Shown here one piece after another: positions 40,293-48,692 of a stretch of DNA of 64,000 bases. The DNA is from Paraglaciecola sp. 20A4 (GTDB taxonomy: Bacteria > Pseudomonadota > Gammaproteobacteria > Enterobacterales > Alteromonadaceae). How positions within the stretch are numbered: position 1 is the first letter of the stretch; the number at the start of each line of letters is the position of its first letter. Made by a program: the position numbers and the translations under genes. The stretch is from NCBI RefSeq assembly GCF_011378905.1, contig NZ_WTPY01000007.1, forward strand, positions 1-64,000. Direction: 5' to 3'. The notes under the pieces were generated by a model. The model made no database searches. It was not told where the DNA came from and was given only the letters and a program-made list of their open reading frames with translations.

Positions 40293-40694
40293 ATGAACAT
40301 ATTTTCCAAGTTTATTTTAATCACTACGTTATGCTTCATTCACGTAGCAAAAGCGGATGAAGATTATACTATTGATGATGATAAAATACTGATTACAATA
40401 GTCCTCAAACATCAACAAGACAAAAACCTAACTGAGCTGCAGGCAAAGATGGATGAGAATCGATTTTGGCAGTCTTTTCCTCCCAAGGGTATGGAAGTTG
40501 ATTCATGGTACGTCATGATGGGACTAGGGCAGGTGATAACAGTAAAGGTCCATCCAAAAGATTTGCGAACACTTAACCTGGCCGTTGAAAAATCGGCTTG
40601 GGGTATTTTTGAAACTGATATTTATCCTACCTATGAATTTAAAGCGATAGCTGAATCGATTAAAGGGAAAAAAGCCGTAGAAGAAAGCAAATAA
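40293..40694 (+). CDS. Small secreted conserved protein of unknown function
   Basis: 133 residues with a signal peptide (about 21 residues, ending VAKA-D). The mature part carries a recognisable conserved set: ILITIVLKHQQDKNLTEL, a central WYVMMGLGQVITV strand region and a final WGIFETDIYPTYEFKAIAE segment. I have seen this type as an uncharacterised conserved protein in many bacteria, but know no function. The periplasmic location follows from the signal peptide. It is a single gene, followed by a perfect hairpin (40708-40733). Confidence 0.7.
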   Translation: MNIFSKFILITTLCFIHVAKADEDYTIDDDKILITIVLKHQQDKNLTELQAKMDENRFWQSFPPKGMEVDSWYVMMGLGQVITVKVHPKDLRTLNLAVEKSAWGIFETDIYPTYEFKAIAESIKGKKAVEESK

Positions 40695-40707
40695 CGTTGA
40701 GTTTTTA

Positions 40708-40733
40708 CCTAGCAAGTCAACTAACTTGCTAGG
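40708..40733. terminator. Perfect hairpin CCTAGCAAGT/ACTTGCTAGG
   Basis: 10-bp stem with a 6-base loop between two convergent genes. The T-run lies on the 5' side, not downstream, so it is an atypical terminator for either gene; it may be an mRNA end-stabilising hairpin. Confidence 0.55.
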
Positions 40734-40806
40734 GCATATCTTGCTCGTTGTTTGTTCATATACGTATCACTGCGCCGATTCTTTTATAGTCAGCAACCGA
40801 CTTGCG

Positions 40807-42309
40807 TTAATCGCAGAGGTGATTGATAAGCGCGATAAGCTTATCTGGATCGACTGGCTTTTGCAGCACGTTGCAATTGCTCAGATTGTTGTTGTCAATT
40901 TCCTCTGTTGATGCCTCCCCAGTGACAAGTATAGCGGGTAGATTAGTCCCCGTTGCTATCCGCACTCGGTCAATGACCTCGATACCATTGTACTTAGGTA
41001 AACGGTAGTCTGAAAGGATGACATCAGGACGAATACCGGCGTCGACGATGGCGAGAGCGTCTTCGCCAGATAAAGCACTGTGTACTTTCATACCACACAC
41101 GCTTAATAACATAGTCGTTGCATCTAAAACTGCCGGATCATCGTCAACAAACAGGACTACGGGATCGTGGCCACTAAGCTCTATTTTCTTGAGCACCTCT
41201 GCCTTAGTGTTCGTATTCAGTTGACCAAGAGGAACTGCTACTGAGAAGGTTGACCCATCATTTGGCACAGACGTAACATCGAGTGAGTGATCAAGTATTT
41301 GGCTTATTTGTTTAACGATTGACAAACCCAAGCCCAGACCCTTGCGCCTATCTCGCACTTGATTATTAACTTGGTAGTACTCTTCAAACACACTCTTAAT
41401 ATGATTTTCTGGTATTCCAATACCTGTATCGCTTATTGCTACTCGCACCGAGTCTCGCTCACGCAGACAATTGATCCGCACATGACCCTGTTCGGTATAT
41501 CGGATCGCGTTTGTTACCAAATTTTCGATAAGGCGCTCTAGCAATCCAGGATCCGTGTGAACGACAAAATCTACTGTATCGCACTCAAGTTGAAGCCCCT
41601 TACTCTGGGCCTGTTGAATGTTGTTAATAACAACTCGCTCAAGTAACTCTTGTAAGTTGACGTCGCATAGATCTGCGGTGATCGACCCGCTATCGAGCTT
41701 CGAAATATTCAGAAGTGAATCAATTAGTTCTCCCATTGTACTGAGGGATTGACGCATTTTATAGATTATATTTTCTTGTTCTGATTGAACCGACAGTTTT
41801 GACAATGCCGCCAAATATAACCCTAATGATTGTAAAGGTTGACGTAAATCATGGCTCGCTGCGGCTAAGAAACGTGTCTTTGTTTGCGAGGCAGCTATTG
41901 CAATTTTTTTAGACTTGTCTAACTCTGCTGCGATAGCGGTGCGTTCGGTCACATCAAAGCCAGTGCACAACATACCGGTGATCTGGCCATTCGCTTTATC
42001 CAGCGTTTTGGAGTGCCACTCTATAATGCGTTGCTCGCCATCCTTAGTCAGGATCGAATTGGTATATCCGTCATTAAGACCTTTACTCATGACTTTGTTA
42101 AAAAACTCACGAATGGCTACTCTGTCGTTTTCCGGAATAAATGTCTCAAACCAATCCACGCCTATTATCTCGCTCGCGACATAACCTGTTAGATCTACGA
42201 AGTAAGAATTACATTGGGTGACTTGTCCCTTAGAATCTAGAATGACAACAATTCCGCGGATCATTTCAAAGGCATCTTTAAAAATAATACTATTTTCTTG
42301 CAAGGGCAT
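40807..42309 (-). CDS. Cytoplasmic PAS-hybrid histidine kinase
   Basis: 500 residues: PAS domain (about 12-125), HisKA with phospho-acceptor His153 in SHDLRQPLQ, HATPase (about 245-370, DTGIGIP and GLGLGLSIV motifs) and a receiver (385-500) with Asp434 in LSDYRLP. No membrane segment, so it senses a cytoplasmic cue. The ATP lid and H-box match the HWE-unlike NahK/ErcS-type hybrid kinases. It is divergent from a periplasmic binding protein gene (42564). The output partner is not in the window. Confidence 0.92.
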   Translation of the reverse strand: MPLQENSIIFKDAFEMIRGIVVILDSKGQVTQCNSYFVDLTGYVASEIIGVDWFETFIPENDRVAIREFFNKVMSKGLNDGYTNSILTKDGEQRIIEWHSKTLDKANGQITGMLCTGFDVTERTAIAAELDKSKKIAIAASQTKTRFLAAASHDLRQPLQSLGLYLAALSKLSVQSEQENIIYKMRQSLSTMGELIDSLLNISKLDSGSITADLCDVNLQELLERVVINNIQQAQSKGLQLECDTVDFVVHTDPGLLERLIENLVTNAIRYTEQGHVRINCLRERDSVRVAISDTGIGIPENHIKSVFEEYYQVNNQVRDRRKGLGLGLSIVKQISQILDHSLDVTSVPNDGSTFSVAVPLGQLNTNTKAEVLKKIELSGHDPVVLFVDDDPAVLDATTMLLSVCGMKVHSALSGEDALAIVDAGIRPDVILSDYRLPKYNGIEVIDRVRIATGTNLPAILVTGEASTEEIDNNNLSNCNVLQKPVDPDKLIALINHLCD

Positions 42310-42563
42310 TAGTGCTTAGTAACTGAATAGAACAATCAATATATGCAACATAACAGTTTGTGTAATTAATGTCGTGTTAGATAAGAGACTTGCTTTTTCA
42401 TTTGGGGGATGTCCATATTTATCTGATAAATTTGGTAGCAAAAATATCTGGATAACAGATAAATAGAGTAAGTGGAGGTCGACATGCTAGAAAGTGGTTT
42501 TTTACTATTGGATTAAGCTTTGCTGTGGGTAATAATATACCACTGTTTTTTATTGGTTTAGTT

Positions 42564-43286
42564 ATGCGATTTCACATCCTGTTTTTCTCTGTAGTCTTGG
42601 GTTTTTTCTCAGCTTTTTCGTCTGGACAGGAGGTCATACGAAGCTCTGTATCCAAAGAGTTTATCAATGGTCTGCAAGTCAAATACCTTAAAAATATTGC
42701 CAAACATATGAATATGGAAATTGACATTATTCCAATGCCTTTTGCACGACGAATTAGGGAGTTCCGTCAAGGAAATTTAGATATGTTGGTTGGGTTGCAA
42801 CGTGAGAATGGCAAACAGGACGAAGTGGTTTATATCACCCCAAGTTACGAAACCCTAAGACATACCTTTTTTATTCTTAAAAAGAATGTAGATGGGCTAC
42901 AGAGTTTTGCAGACTTAAAGACCATGAGTATTGGCGTTACCCGCAACGCAAAATATTTTGACAGGTTTAACCAAGAGTCAGACCTGATAATGGTTCCTGT
43001 ATCGACCCTAAAACAAAAGATAGAGTTATTGGAAAAAGGAAGAATTAATACATTTGTTCATTTTCAAGAAAGTGCACTACCCCAGATTATTAAAATGGGC
43101 CTGCAAAAAGATATTGTTCTAGCGAAATACCAACCTATCGAAGTGAATAGCTATTATGTGACTATAAGCCAAAATTCGCCGCTTATTAGCAAAAAATACC
43201 TGTTTGAGTCGGCGGTTAGAGCCGCTATCGCCAATCATGAATTTGCGACTATTCGTCGTGAACACTATGCGTTAAAACGCGACTAA
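42564..43286 (+). CDS. Periplasmic binding protein, SBP family 3 (orphan)
   Basis: About 240 residues from the ATG at 42564, where a signal peptide begins (MRFHILFF to FSSG); an in-frame GTG at 42525 would add 13 residues. Domain features: an early EFINGLQVKYLKNIAKHMN lobe, the PFARRIREFRQGNLDMLVG segment, and a second lobe with VTRNAKYFDRF. It resembles the amino-acid-binding-protein fold without a nearby ABC transporter. It is divergent from the hybrid kinase at 42309. Its fold matches the protein at 22583, which is also an orphan. Confidence 0.72.
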   Translation: MRFHILFFSVVLGFFSAFSSGQEVIRSSVSKEFINGLQVKYLKNIAKHMNMEIDIIPMPFARRIREFRQGNLDMLVGLQRENGKQDEVVYITPSYETLRHTFFILKKNVDGLQSFADLKTMSIGVTRNAKYFDRFNQESDLIMVPVSTLKQKIELLEKGRINTFVHFQESALPQIIKMGLQKDIVLAKYQPIEVNSYYVTISQNSPLISKKYLFESAVRAAIANHEFATIRREHYALKRD

Positions 43287-43590
43287 AATTGAATGGCGAC
43301 GTTTATCACTAACCATTAGCAAATAACACCAAATCTAGTTTGAAAATAGAAAAGTGTATTTATGCTTATCGTTTTAACTTTGATTTGACCTTATTAACTA
43401 GTCAAGAACGTTAGCCTGAACGAAGTAAACCAAGGGGTTAATTTGACTGCTTAGTCAATCGCTCTTCGCACAGCAACACACGTTGCACCTCGCTTTAGCT
43501 AGATAAAGTGTAGCAAGGCAACACACCGCCAATAGATTTAATTATGCACCGTAGCTTAACGATGATTTCGCTATACCACCGTATGCAGCA
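43287..43590. other. Intergenic region, nothing recognised
   Basis: About 300 bp between a binding-protein gene and the convergent MATE gene. I see no gene and no clear terminator. Confidence 0.4.
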
Positions 43591-44955
43591 TTAGATACTA
43601 ATTTCGACCGGCATATTTTCTTGTTTACGCTGAATATGGCGCAGGCGCAATCCAAGCAATATTGCCGCTGACGTTAATCCACAGATAAAGCCAATCCAGA
43701 AACCGGCTGGTGCCATCCGCGGCACAATCCAATCGGTTAATGCTAAAATGCAGCCTATTGTCATGCCTATTACCCAATAGGAAATAAAGCTTAAATAGAA
43801 CATGGCGGCAGTGTCTTTATAACCCCGCAGTGCGGTAGCTGATACCACTTGAATTGCGTCTGAAAATTGAAATAGTGCGGCTAACATCATTAGCCCAGCG
43901 GCCATGTTGATAACCTCAGCGTTATTACTATAAAGCTCGCCAATGTGGACTCTGGCAAGATAGGTCATGGTTGCGGTTAATGTGGCAGTGGTTAAACCCA
44001 TGAGCAAAGCTGCACGGGTAGCCATTTTTGCTTGCAGCGGCTTATTCTCGCCTAACAGGTGACTGACACGAATACTGGTTGCCATGCCTAGGCTAAGAGG
44101 TAACATAAACATCAACGATGAGAAGTTCAGAGCGACCTGATGGGCTGCTACTATCGTAGAGCCAAAAGGAGCAAGCAGAATAGCGACCACTGTAAAAAGT
44201 GTCACTTCAAATAATATAGTTAACGCGATAGGTAAGCCGAGTTTTAAACTAGCCCAGATGTCATGCATATTTGGCGCAAAAATACGAGTGTACAAAGCGT
44301 ACTGTTGTAGCTTTTTAGAGTTAAGGGTGTAAATCCAAGTGGCAAACATCATGGCTACAAATACTAAACCTGTTGCAATTCCACAACCGGCTCCGCCGAA
44401 TGCCGGTACACCAAATTTTCCGTAAATAAACACATAGTTAGCCGGTATATTTACCAACAAACCAATAATCATAATAATCATGCTGGGCTTAGTGATAGAT
44501 AAGCCCTCACAGACATTTCTAAGCACTTGATACAAAGCAAAGGCGGGCATTGAGTAAAGCACAAAGCGTACGTAGTCAACTGTAATGGTACGCAGTTCAG
44601 GCTCCATATCTATCATCGAAAAGAGAAACGTTAAAAACGAGCTCAGCACAAGCGCGAGCACAGCGAAAAATAGCGTCAACCACATCACCTGATAACTGGC
44701 ATTGGCAACTTTATCAACCTGTTTTGCCCCATTAAAGCGGGAAATAATCGGCGGCAAGGCGAGGGTTAGACCTTGGATAAAAACCAACATCGGCATAGTA
44801 AAGCTAAAGCCTATGGCAACGGCCGCCATATCGGTGGCTGAAAAACGCCCAGCCATAATGGTGTCTGAAACGCCCATTAATGTTTGGGTTACTTGGGCAA
44901 TCAATAACGGCCAAGCCAAATGGGCTAAAGCTTTGAATTCTATTTTTAGGGTCAC
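43591..44955 (-). CDS. MATE-family efflux transporter (NorM-like)
   Basis: 454 residues, 12 membrane helices, with MATE halves beginning WPLLIAQVTQTLMGVSDTIMAG and a middle ALPIALTILFE. Such pumps expel cationic drugs with Na+ or H+. The start is GTG at 44955, the base next to the last base of the moeA stop codon, so translation is probably coupled to moeA. The pairing with moeA is unusual in function and may be chance. Confidence 0.9.
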   Translation of the reverse strand: MTLKIEFKALAHLAWPLLIAQVTQTLMGVSDTIMAGRFSATDMAAVAIGFSFTMPMLVFIQGLTLALPPIISRFNGAKQVDKVANASYQVMWLTLFFAVLALVLSSFLTFLFSMIDMEPELRTITVDYVRFVLYSMPAFALYQVLRNVCEGLSITKPSMIIMIIGLLVNIPANYVFIYGKFGVPAFGGAGCGIATGLVFVAMMFATWIYTLNSKKLQQYALYTRIFAPNMHDIWASLKLGLPIALTILFEVTLFTVVAILLAPFGSTIVAAHQVALNFSSLMFMLPLSLGMATSIRVSHLLGENKPLQAKMATRAALLMGLTTATLTATMTYLARVHIGELYSNNAEVINMAAGLMMLAALFQFSDAIQVVSATALRGYKDTAAMFYLSFISYWVIGMTIGCILALTDWIVPRMAPAGFWIGFICGLTSAAILLGLRLRHIQRKQENMPVEISI

Positions 44956-46221
44956 TTAATAAGCCAATGAAGTAAAAGGTTGTATTTGCACTGTGCTACC
45001 TTGTTCGATGCTGCCAGTGTCTTGGGGAAGAACGATATAGCAATTAGCGTGGGCAATGCTACTCATTACACCTGAGCCTTGCTTGCCATTTGGACTAACA
45101 AATAGCTCGCCATTGCTATCAAGGCGGTAAATACCACGTTGATAATCGGCTCTACCGGGCGCTTTGCGTATGTCACAATCTGCGGTGGCATTCAGTAAAA
45201 GGGTAGGGCGACGCGTTTGGCCACTTAACGTTTCAAGTACGGGTTTGACTAGCTGCTCAAAGGTTACGTAAGAGGATACTGGATTGCCGGGCAACCCACA
45301 AAACCACGCTTGACTAAGCTTACCAAAGGCAAACGGTTTACCCGGTTTAATGGCAACTTTCCAAAAATTGACGCTACCTAATGCCTGTAATACGTCTTTC
45401 ACATAGTCGGCATCGCCCACTGAAACCCCACCACATGACAACACGATATCGCAGCGAGTGTCAGCATCAGCAAACGTCTGCTTTAAACTGTCGAGCTTGT
45501 CTTGGACAATACCAAAATCAATGACATTGGCGCCAAACTCTTGCAACATTGCATGCAGCGCATAGCGATTACTTTCGTATATTTGGCCTGCCTTTAACGG
45601 TTCGCCTGGTGATACCAATTCATCTCCTGTGGCAATCAAACCCACGTTTAATTTCCGTACCACCAAAACATTGGCAATACCGACCGACGCCAACAAAGAC
45701 AAATGTGATGGTAGTAAGCGAGTGCCTTTTTTAAGCACAACCGCACCTTGGCATATATCTTCGCCTGCTTTGCGCACGCTGTTGCCCAACTTGGGACGCT
45801 GGGTGAATTGGATTATTTTTGCTTGCTGCTTGTTAGTGTCCGCCACTGATACACGTTCAGTGGTGTTTTCTTGCATCACGACAGCGTCTGCACCAGTTGG
45901 AATAATGGCGCCAGTCATAATGCGCACGCACTGACCTTTACTGACTGCTCCTTCAAATGGAATACCGGCAAAAGCGCTACCAATTAATTCTAAGGTGTCA
46001 TTTTCTTGTAAATCGGCGGCAACCATGGCGTAACCATCCATAGCGGAGTTGTCACTAGGCGGTACATTTACCTTAGAAATAACATCTTCAGCCAAAATTC
46101 GACCGCGCCCGCACATAAGACTACATTGTTCATAATCTTTAACGGCAGAAATAGCACCGCGCATCGCATTTAGCGCTTGCGATATAGGTAACAAACCAGG
46201 GGTGTCGCAACTGACTATCAT
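44956..46221 (-). CDS. moeA: Molybdopterin molybdotransferase MoeA
   Basis: 421 residues with the MoeA order: N-terminal DNSAMDGYA, EDI-type beta-rich segment, central MPT-binding region with GDELV and SCGGVSVGDADYV, and the C-terminal barrel. It inserts molybdate into molybdopterin-AMP. NasA encoded at 51786 needs this cofactor. It follows moeB by 156 bp on the same strand. Confidence 0.95.
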   Translation of the reverse strand: MIVSCDTPGLLPISQALNAMRGAISAVKDYEQCSLMCGRGRILAEDVISKVNVPPSDNSAMDGYAMVAADLQENDTLELIGSAFAGIPFEGAVSKGQCVRIMTGAIIPTGADAVVMQENTTERVSVADTNKQQAKIIQFTQRPKLGNSVRKAGEDICQGAVVLKKGTRLLPSHLSLLASVGIANVLVVRKLNVGLIATGDELVSPGEPLKAGQIYESNRYALHAMLQEFGANVIDFGIVQDKLDSLKQTFADADTRCDIVLSCGGVSVGDADYVKDVLQALGSVNFWKVAIKPGKPFAFGKLSQAWFCGLPGNPVSSYVTFEQLVKPVLETLSGQTRRPTLLLNATADCDIRKAPGRADYQRGIYRLDSNGELFVSPNGKQGSGVMSSIAHANCYIVLPQDTGSIEQGSTVQIQPFTSLAY

Positions 46222-46377
46222 AAAATAAGGCTACTCAATCGAAAAATAACTTAGCTACCCACAATGTTACTGACAAGGGGCACACAACGAAAGTCTAAAT
46301 GTGAAATAAATACGGCGTTTTTTGTGTGAAAAAATGTCTTATAAAACCAGTGGTTACTCTGATGTCTAGGGATTAGC

Positions 46378-47136
46378 TTAAGGTGGGTTGGAACAGACAG
46401 TGCAAGCGGGATTTTTAGGAATTGAAAAACGATGAAATTGCAGTGATTTGGCATCAAATAGTTGTAAAATGCCGTTAAGTAGTTCGCCGGTGCCAGTCAA
46501 TAGCTTCATGGCTTCTAATGCTTGCATGCTGCCAATCACGCCGACCAGCGGTGGAATAACGCCAGCTTCGACGCAGCTCAGTTGCTGTTCTGGGAAAACA
46601 TAGCTCAAACATTGATAGCATGGGCCATTTTGATCCATAAGGTAGGTGCTAATCTGCCCTTCAAATCGAATAGCTGCACCGCTAATAAGAGGCACTTTAT
46701 GAGTAAAACACAAAGCGTTGATTTGTTGGCGTGTCGCCAAATTGTCGCTGCAGTCTAAAACAACGTTGTGCTGGGCAATTTGCTGACTCAATGCGTTATC
46801 GTCTAAACGTTGGGCAAATGTGTTAATTACGCACAGACTATTATTGCTATTAAGCGTGGCTTTAGCTGAATTAACTTTTTTTATTCCTACGTCGTGCTCG
46901 TGATGTAGCACTTGTCGGTGTAAATTAGATAATTCAACCACATCGTCGTCGACCAGTGTAACTTCACCAATACCTGCACTGACAACATATTGCGCTGCTG
47001 CGCAACCTAGTCCACCCACGCCAATAATTAATACCTTCGCTGCCATAAGTGCCTCTTGACCATCAAGATCAATATCAGGCAGTAAAATCTGCCTTGCGTA
47101 GCGCAGGGCAAGTTCTTTGGTAATGGTAGGGGGCAT
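46378..47136 (-). CDS. moeB: Molybdopterin-synthase adenylyltransferase MoeB
   Basis: 252 residues, E1-like, without rhodanese. The nucleotide motif GVGGLGCAAAQY lies near 39-50, the Arg finger LHRQVL near 74, and zinc ligands occur as CYQC and CTVC. It adenylates the MoaD C-terminus for sulfur transfer. ThiS activation is an alternative, but the operon with moeA and a separate thiF favour MoeB. Confidence 0.92.
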   Translation of the reverse strand: MPPTITKELALRYARQILLPDIDLDGQEALMAAKVLIIGVGGLGCAAAQYVVSAGIGEVTLVDDDVVELSNLHRQVLHHEHDVGIKKVNSAKATLNSNNSLCVINTFAQRLDDNALSQQIAQHNVVLDCSDNLATRQQINALCFTHKVPLISGAAIRFEGQISTYLMDQNGPCYQCLSYVFPEQQLSCVEAGVIPPLVGVIGSMQALEAMKLLTGTGELLNGILQLFDAKSLQFHRFSIPKNPACTVCSNPP

Positions 47137-47174
47137 AATATCCTGTCGGTTTTAGTAGGAGTATATTGGTTAGA

Positions 47175-48044
47175 TTATAGTTTTTCGATACTATAACCTT
47201 GAGTTTTTAATTGCGTTAATACGCTGTCTTCCCCGGCTAAATGCATCGCGCCAACCATAATAAATTCAACTTCAGCTGTTTTGAGCATATCTTCTATTTG
47301 TGGCATCCAGTTTGCGTTGCGCGTGACCAGTAAATCTTGGTAAATTTGCCCGTAATCTGCCTTAAATGGCACAATGCTAATTTCTGCCATTTTCTGCATA
47401 TCACCTTCGCGCCAACTGGTGCGCATGTCAGCAATTATGGCGGGCATTTTGGTAATATCACGCAGGGTATAGTCGATTAAAGCATCGTTATCGTTGCCCC
47501 CCATATTAGCCAAAAATCCCAATTGTTCGTCTGGCGTTTCAAGCCATTTAATAGCTTTACTCTCTTGTGAAGCTTTGTCTGCATAGAACTGGTCGACTCC
47601 TTCACTGGTAAAACCAAGACCTTGGAGTTCAATCACGCTCAAGGTGATACTGATAAGGCTCGGCTTCATTGCAGCCATTTGAGCAATGGGAATTCCACGC
47701 TCGCTAAGATGCGCTTCAAGTTTCGCGTAACTGTTAGCTGACAAATCATCTTCTAATGAGCGACCGTCGGTGTACGTCATCATACCAAGCATTTTTTGTT
47801 GAAATGCAGCGCTTTTAAGCGCTGCCATATCTGTTTCAAATACAAGGGTTGATGCCTTTTGATAGGCGATATTGTATTCGTTTGGTAGCGGATAATCTTC
47901 GGGCGCAAGAATATGAATGGTGCCGCCTATGAATAAGCTATTTTCACCTGAGGTGACTTTCCATACGGATGCCGCATCAACGGTTGCGGTGAACATGGAT
48001 GTCGCGGCTATTAATGTCAGTGAGAGTGAGCGAAATAGTGACAT
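47175..48044 (-). CDS. TraB/GumN-family periplasmic protein
   Basis: 289 residues from the ATG at 48044 (the frame runs to 48095, but the signal peptide begins at this ATG and AAGGAAG precedes it). Signal peptide about 24 residues, ending VDA-A. The TraB/GumN features GGTIHI (about 40-45) and VGAMHLAGEDS near the end are both present; the family is considered a metal-dependent peptidase-like fold. Substrates unknown. It may share a transcript with moeB, 38 bp downstream. Confidence 0.85.
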   Translation of the reverse strand: MSLFRSLSLTLIAATSMFTATVDAASVWKVTSGENSLFIGGTIHILAPEDYPLPNEYNIAYQKASTLVFETDMAALKSAAFQQKMLGMMTYTDGRSLEDDLSANSYAKLEAHLSERGIPIAQMAAMKPSLISITLSVIELQGLGFTSEGVDQFYADKASQESKAIKWLETPDEQLGFLANMGGNDNDALIDYTLRDITKMPAIIADMRTSWREGDMQKMAEISIVPFKADYGQIYQDLLVTRNANWMPQIEDMLKTAEVEFIMVGAMHLAGEDSVLTQLKTQGYSIEKL

Positions 48045-48499
48045 AATGAGGTGTCTTCCTTTGCATGAGAGTAGGCAGATGGTTTTGAGTACCAACCGTT
48101 AAAGCTGCGGAGGTAGACAGGGGTAACAAATTCGTTAATACAATAGTGTGCCGTTTTTGGCTACACAAGGGAAACAAAAATACTGGCTTGTGGCCTGTTT
48201 GTTCAAACAAGCAGCATTTCGTGGGCCGAAGACGACAACCCCTGCATTTATTGGTGTCTGCCCGTAAGTTAATAAACCCTACCCAGAATAGGATTGGCAG
48301 CACTTATTTGTAAAAGTAGCTTTTACTGTTGGCGTTAATATTACCGTGTGGCTTATACACCTTAAATTGATAAACGTTATCATCTATTGAAATGCCTAAG
48401 GCTTGCTCCAATTTCGACATTTTGCACCACATTAACGCACGGTATATTCACTAATTTAATTCTCAAATTATAACCTTATGATTTACAAGGGTTAAATTG
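48045..48499. other. Divergent intergenic region upstream of nirB
   Basis: No gene that I support. TGCACC-N5-AACGCA (48423-48439) is a partial NtrC-type site, about 100 bp upstream of the inferred start of the nirB transcript. The region should also hold the TraB/GumN promoter. Confidence 0.4.
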
Positions 48500-48516
48500 T
48501 TGGCCGTGATCCTGCA
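48500..48516 (+). promoter_or_regulatory. Sigma-54 type promoter of nirB operon
   Basis: TTGGC-N7-CTGCA: the invariant GG (48502-48503) and GC (48514-48515) are exactly 10 bases apart as in -24/-12 promoters. The match to YTGGCACG-N4-TTGCW is partial outside the core. The predicted start is near 48527, leaving a leader of about 165 bases that contains the attenuator. Confidence 0.65.
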
Positions 48517-48568
48517 TTAGTTTTTGTACACTAACCGGATATTATCCGCGTTCTAAAATTTATGTGAT

Positions 48569-48612
48569 GTGTTAGCAATAGCGTTTAACACGGAACAGGC
48601 AAAGAAGCCCAC
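48569..48612 (+). promoter_or_regulatory. NasT/ANTAR-type two-hairpin leader element
   Basis: Hairpin P1: GTGTTA/TAACAC (48569-48574, 48586-48591). Hairpin P2: GGC-AAAGAA-GCC (48598-48609), a hexaloop with A at position 1 and G at position 4, as established for RNA bound by ANTAR antiterminators. The 3' arm of P2 overlaps the 5' arm of the terminator, so the two are mutually exclusive. nasT lies downstream in the window. The P1 loop is less typical, and P2 has only three base pairs. Confidence 0.65.
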
Positions 48613-48647
48613 TTTGATTGAACTCATCAATCTCGTGGGCTTTTTTT
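48605..48647 (+). terminator. Leader terminator (attenuator) upstream of nirB
   Basis: Stem AAGCCCAC/GTGGGCTT (48605-48612, 48635-48642) with inner GATTG/CAATC helix, followed by a T7 run. It lies between a promoter and nirB with no gene upstream on this strand, so it must be an attenuator rather than an end-of-gene terminator. Confidence 0.85.
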
Positions 48648-48692
48648 ATAGGCAAAATTTAGTTGAGCAAATTCATCGACCAGGGGATCAAC

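Noticed and set aside
47977-48303. 108-codon minus-strand frame
   Set aside because: It lies partly over the start of the TraB/GumN gene in another frame and shows no domain.
48423-48439. TGCACC-N5-AACGCA as a full NtrC site for nirB
   Set aside because: Only the left half and the last three bases of the right half match; noted as partial only.
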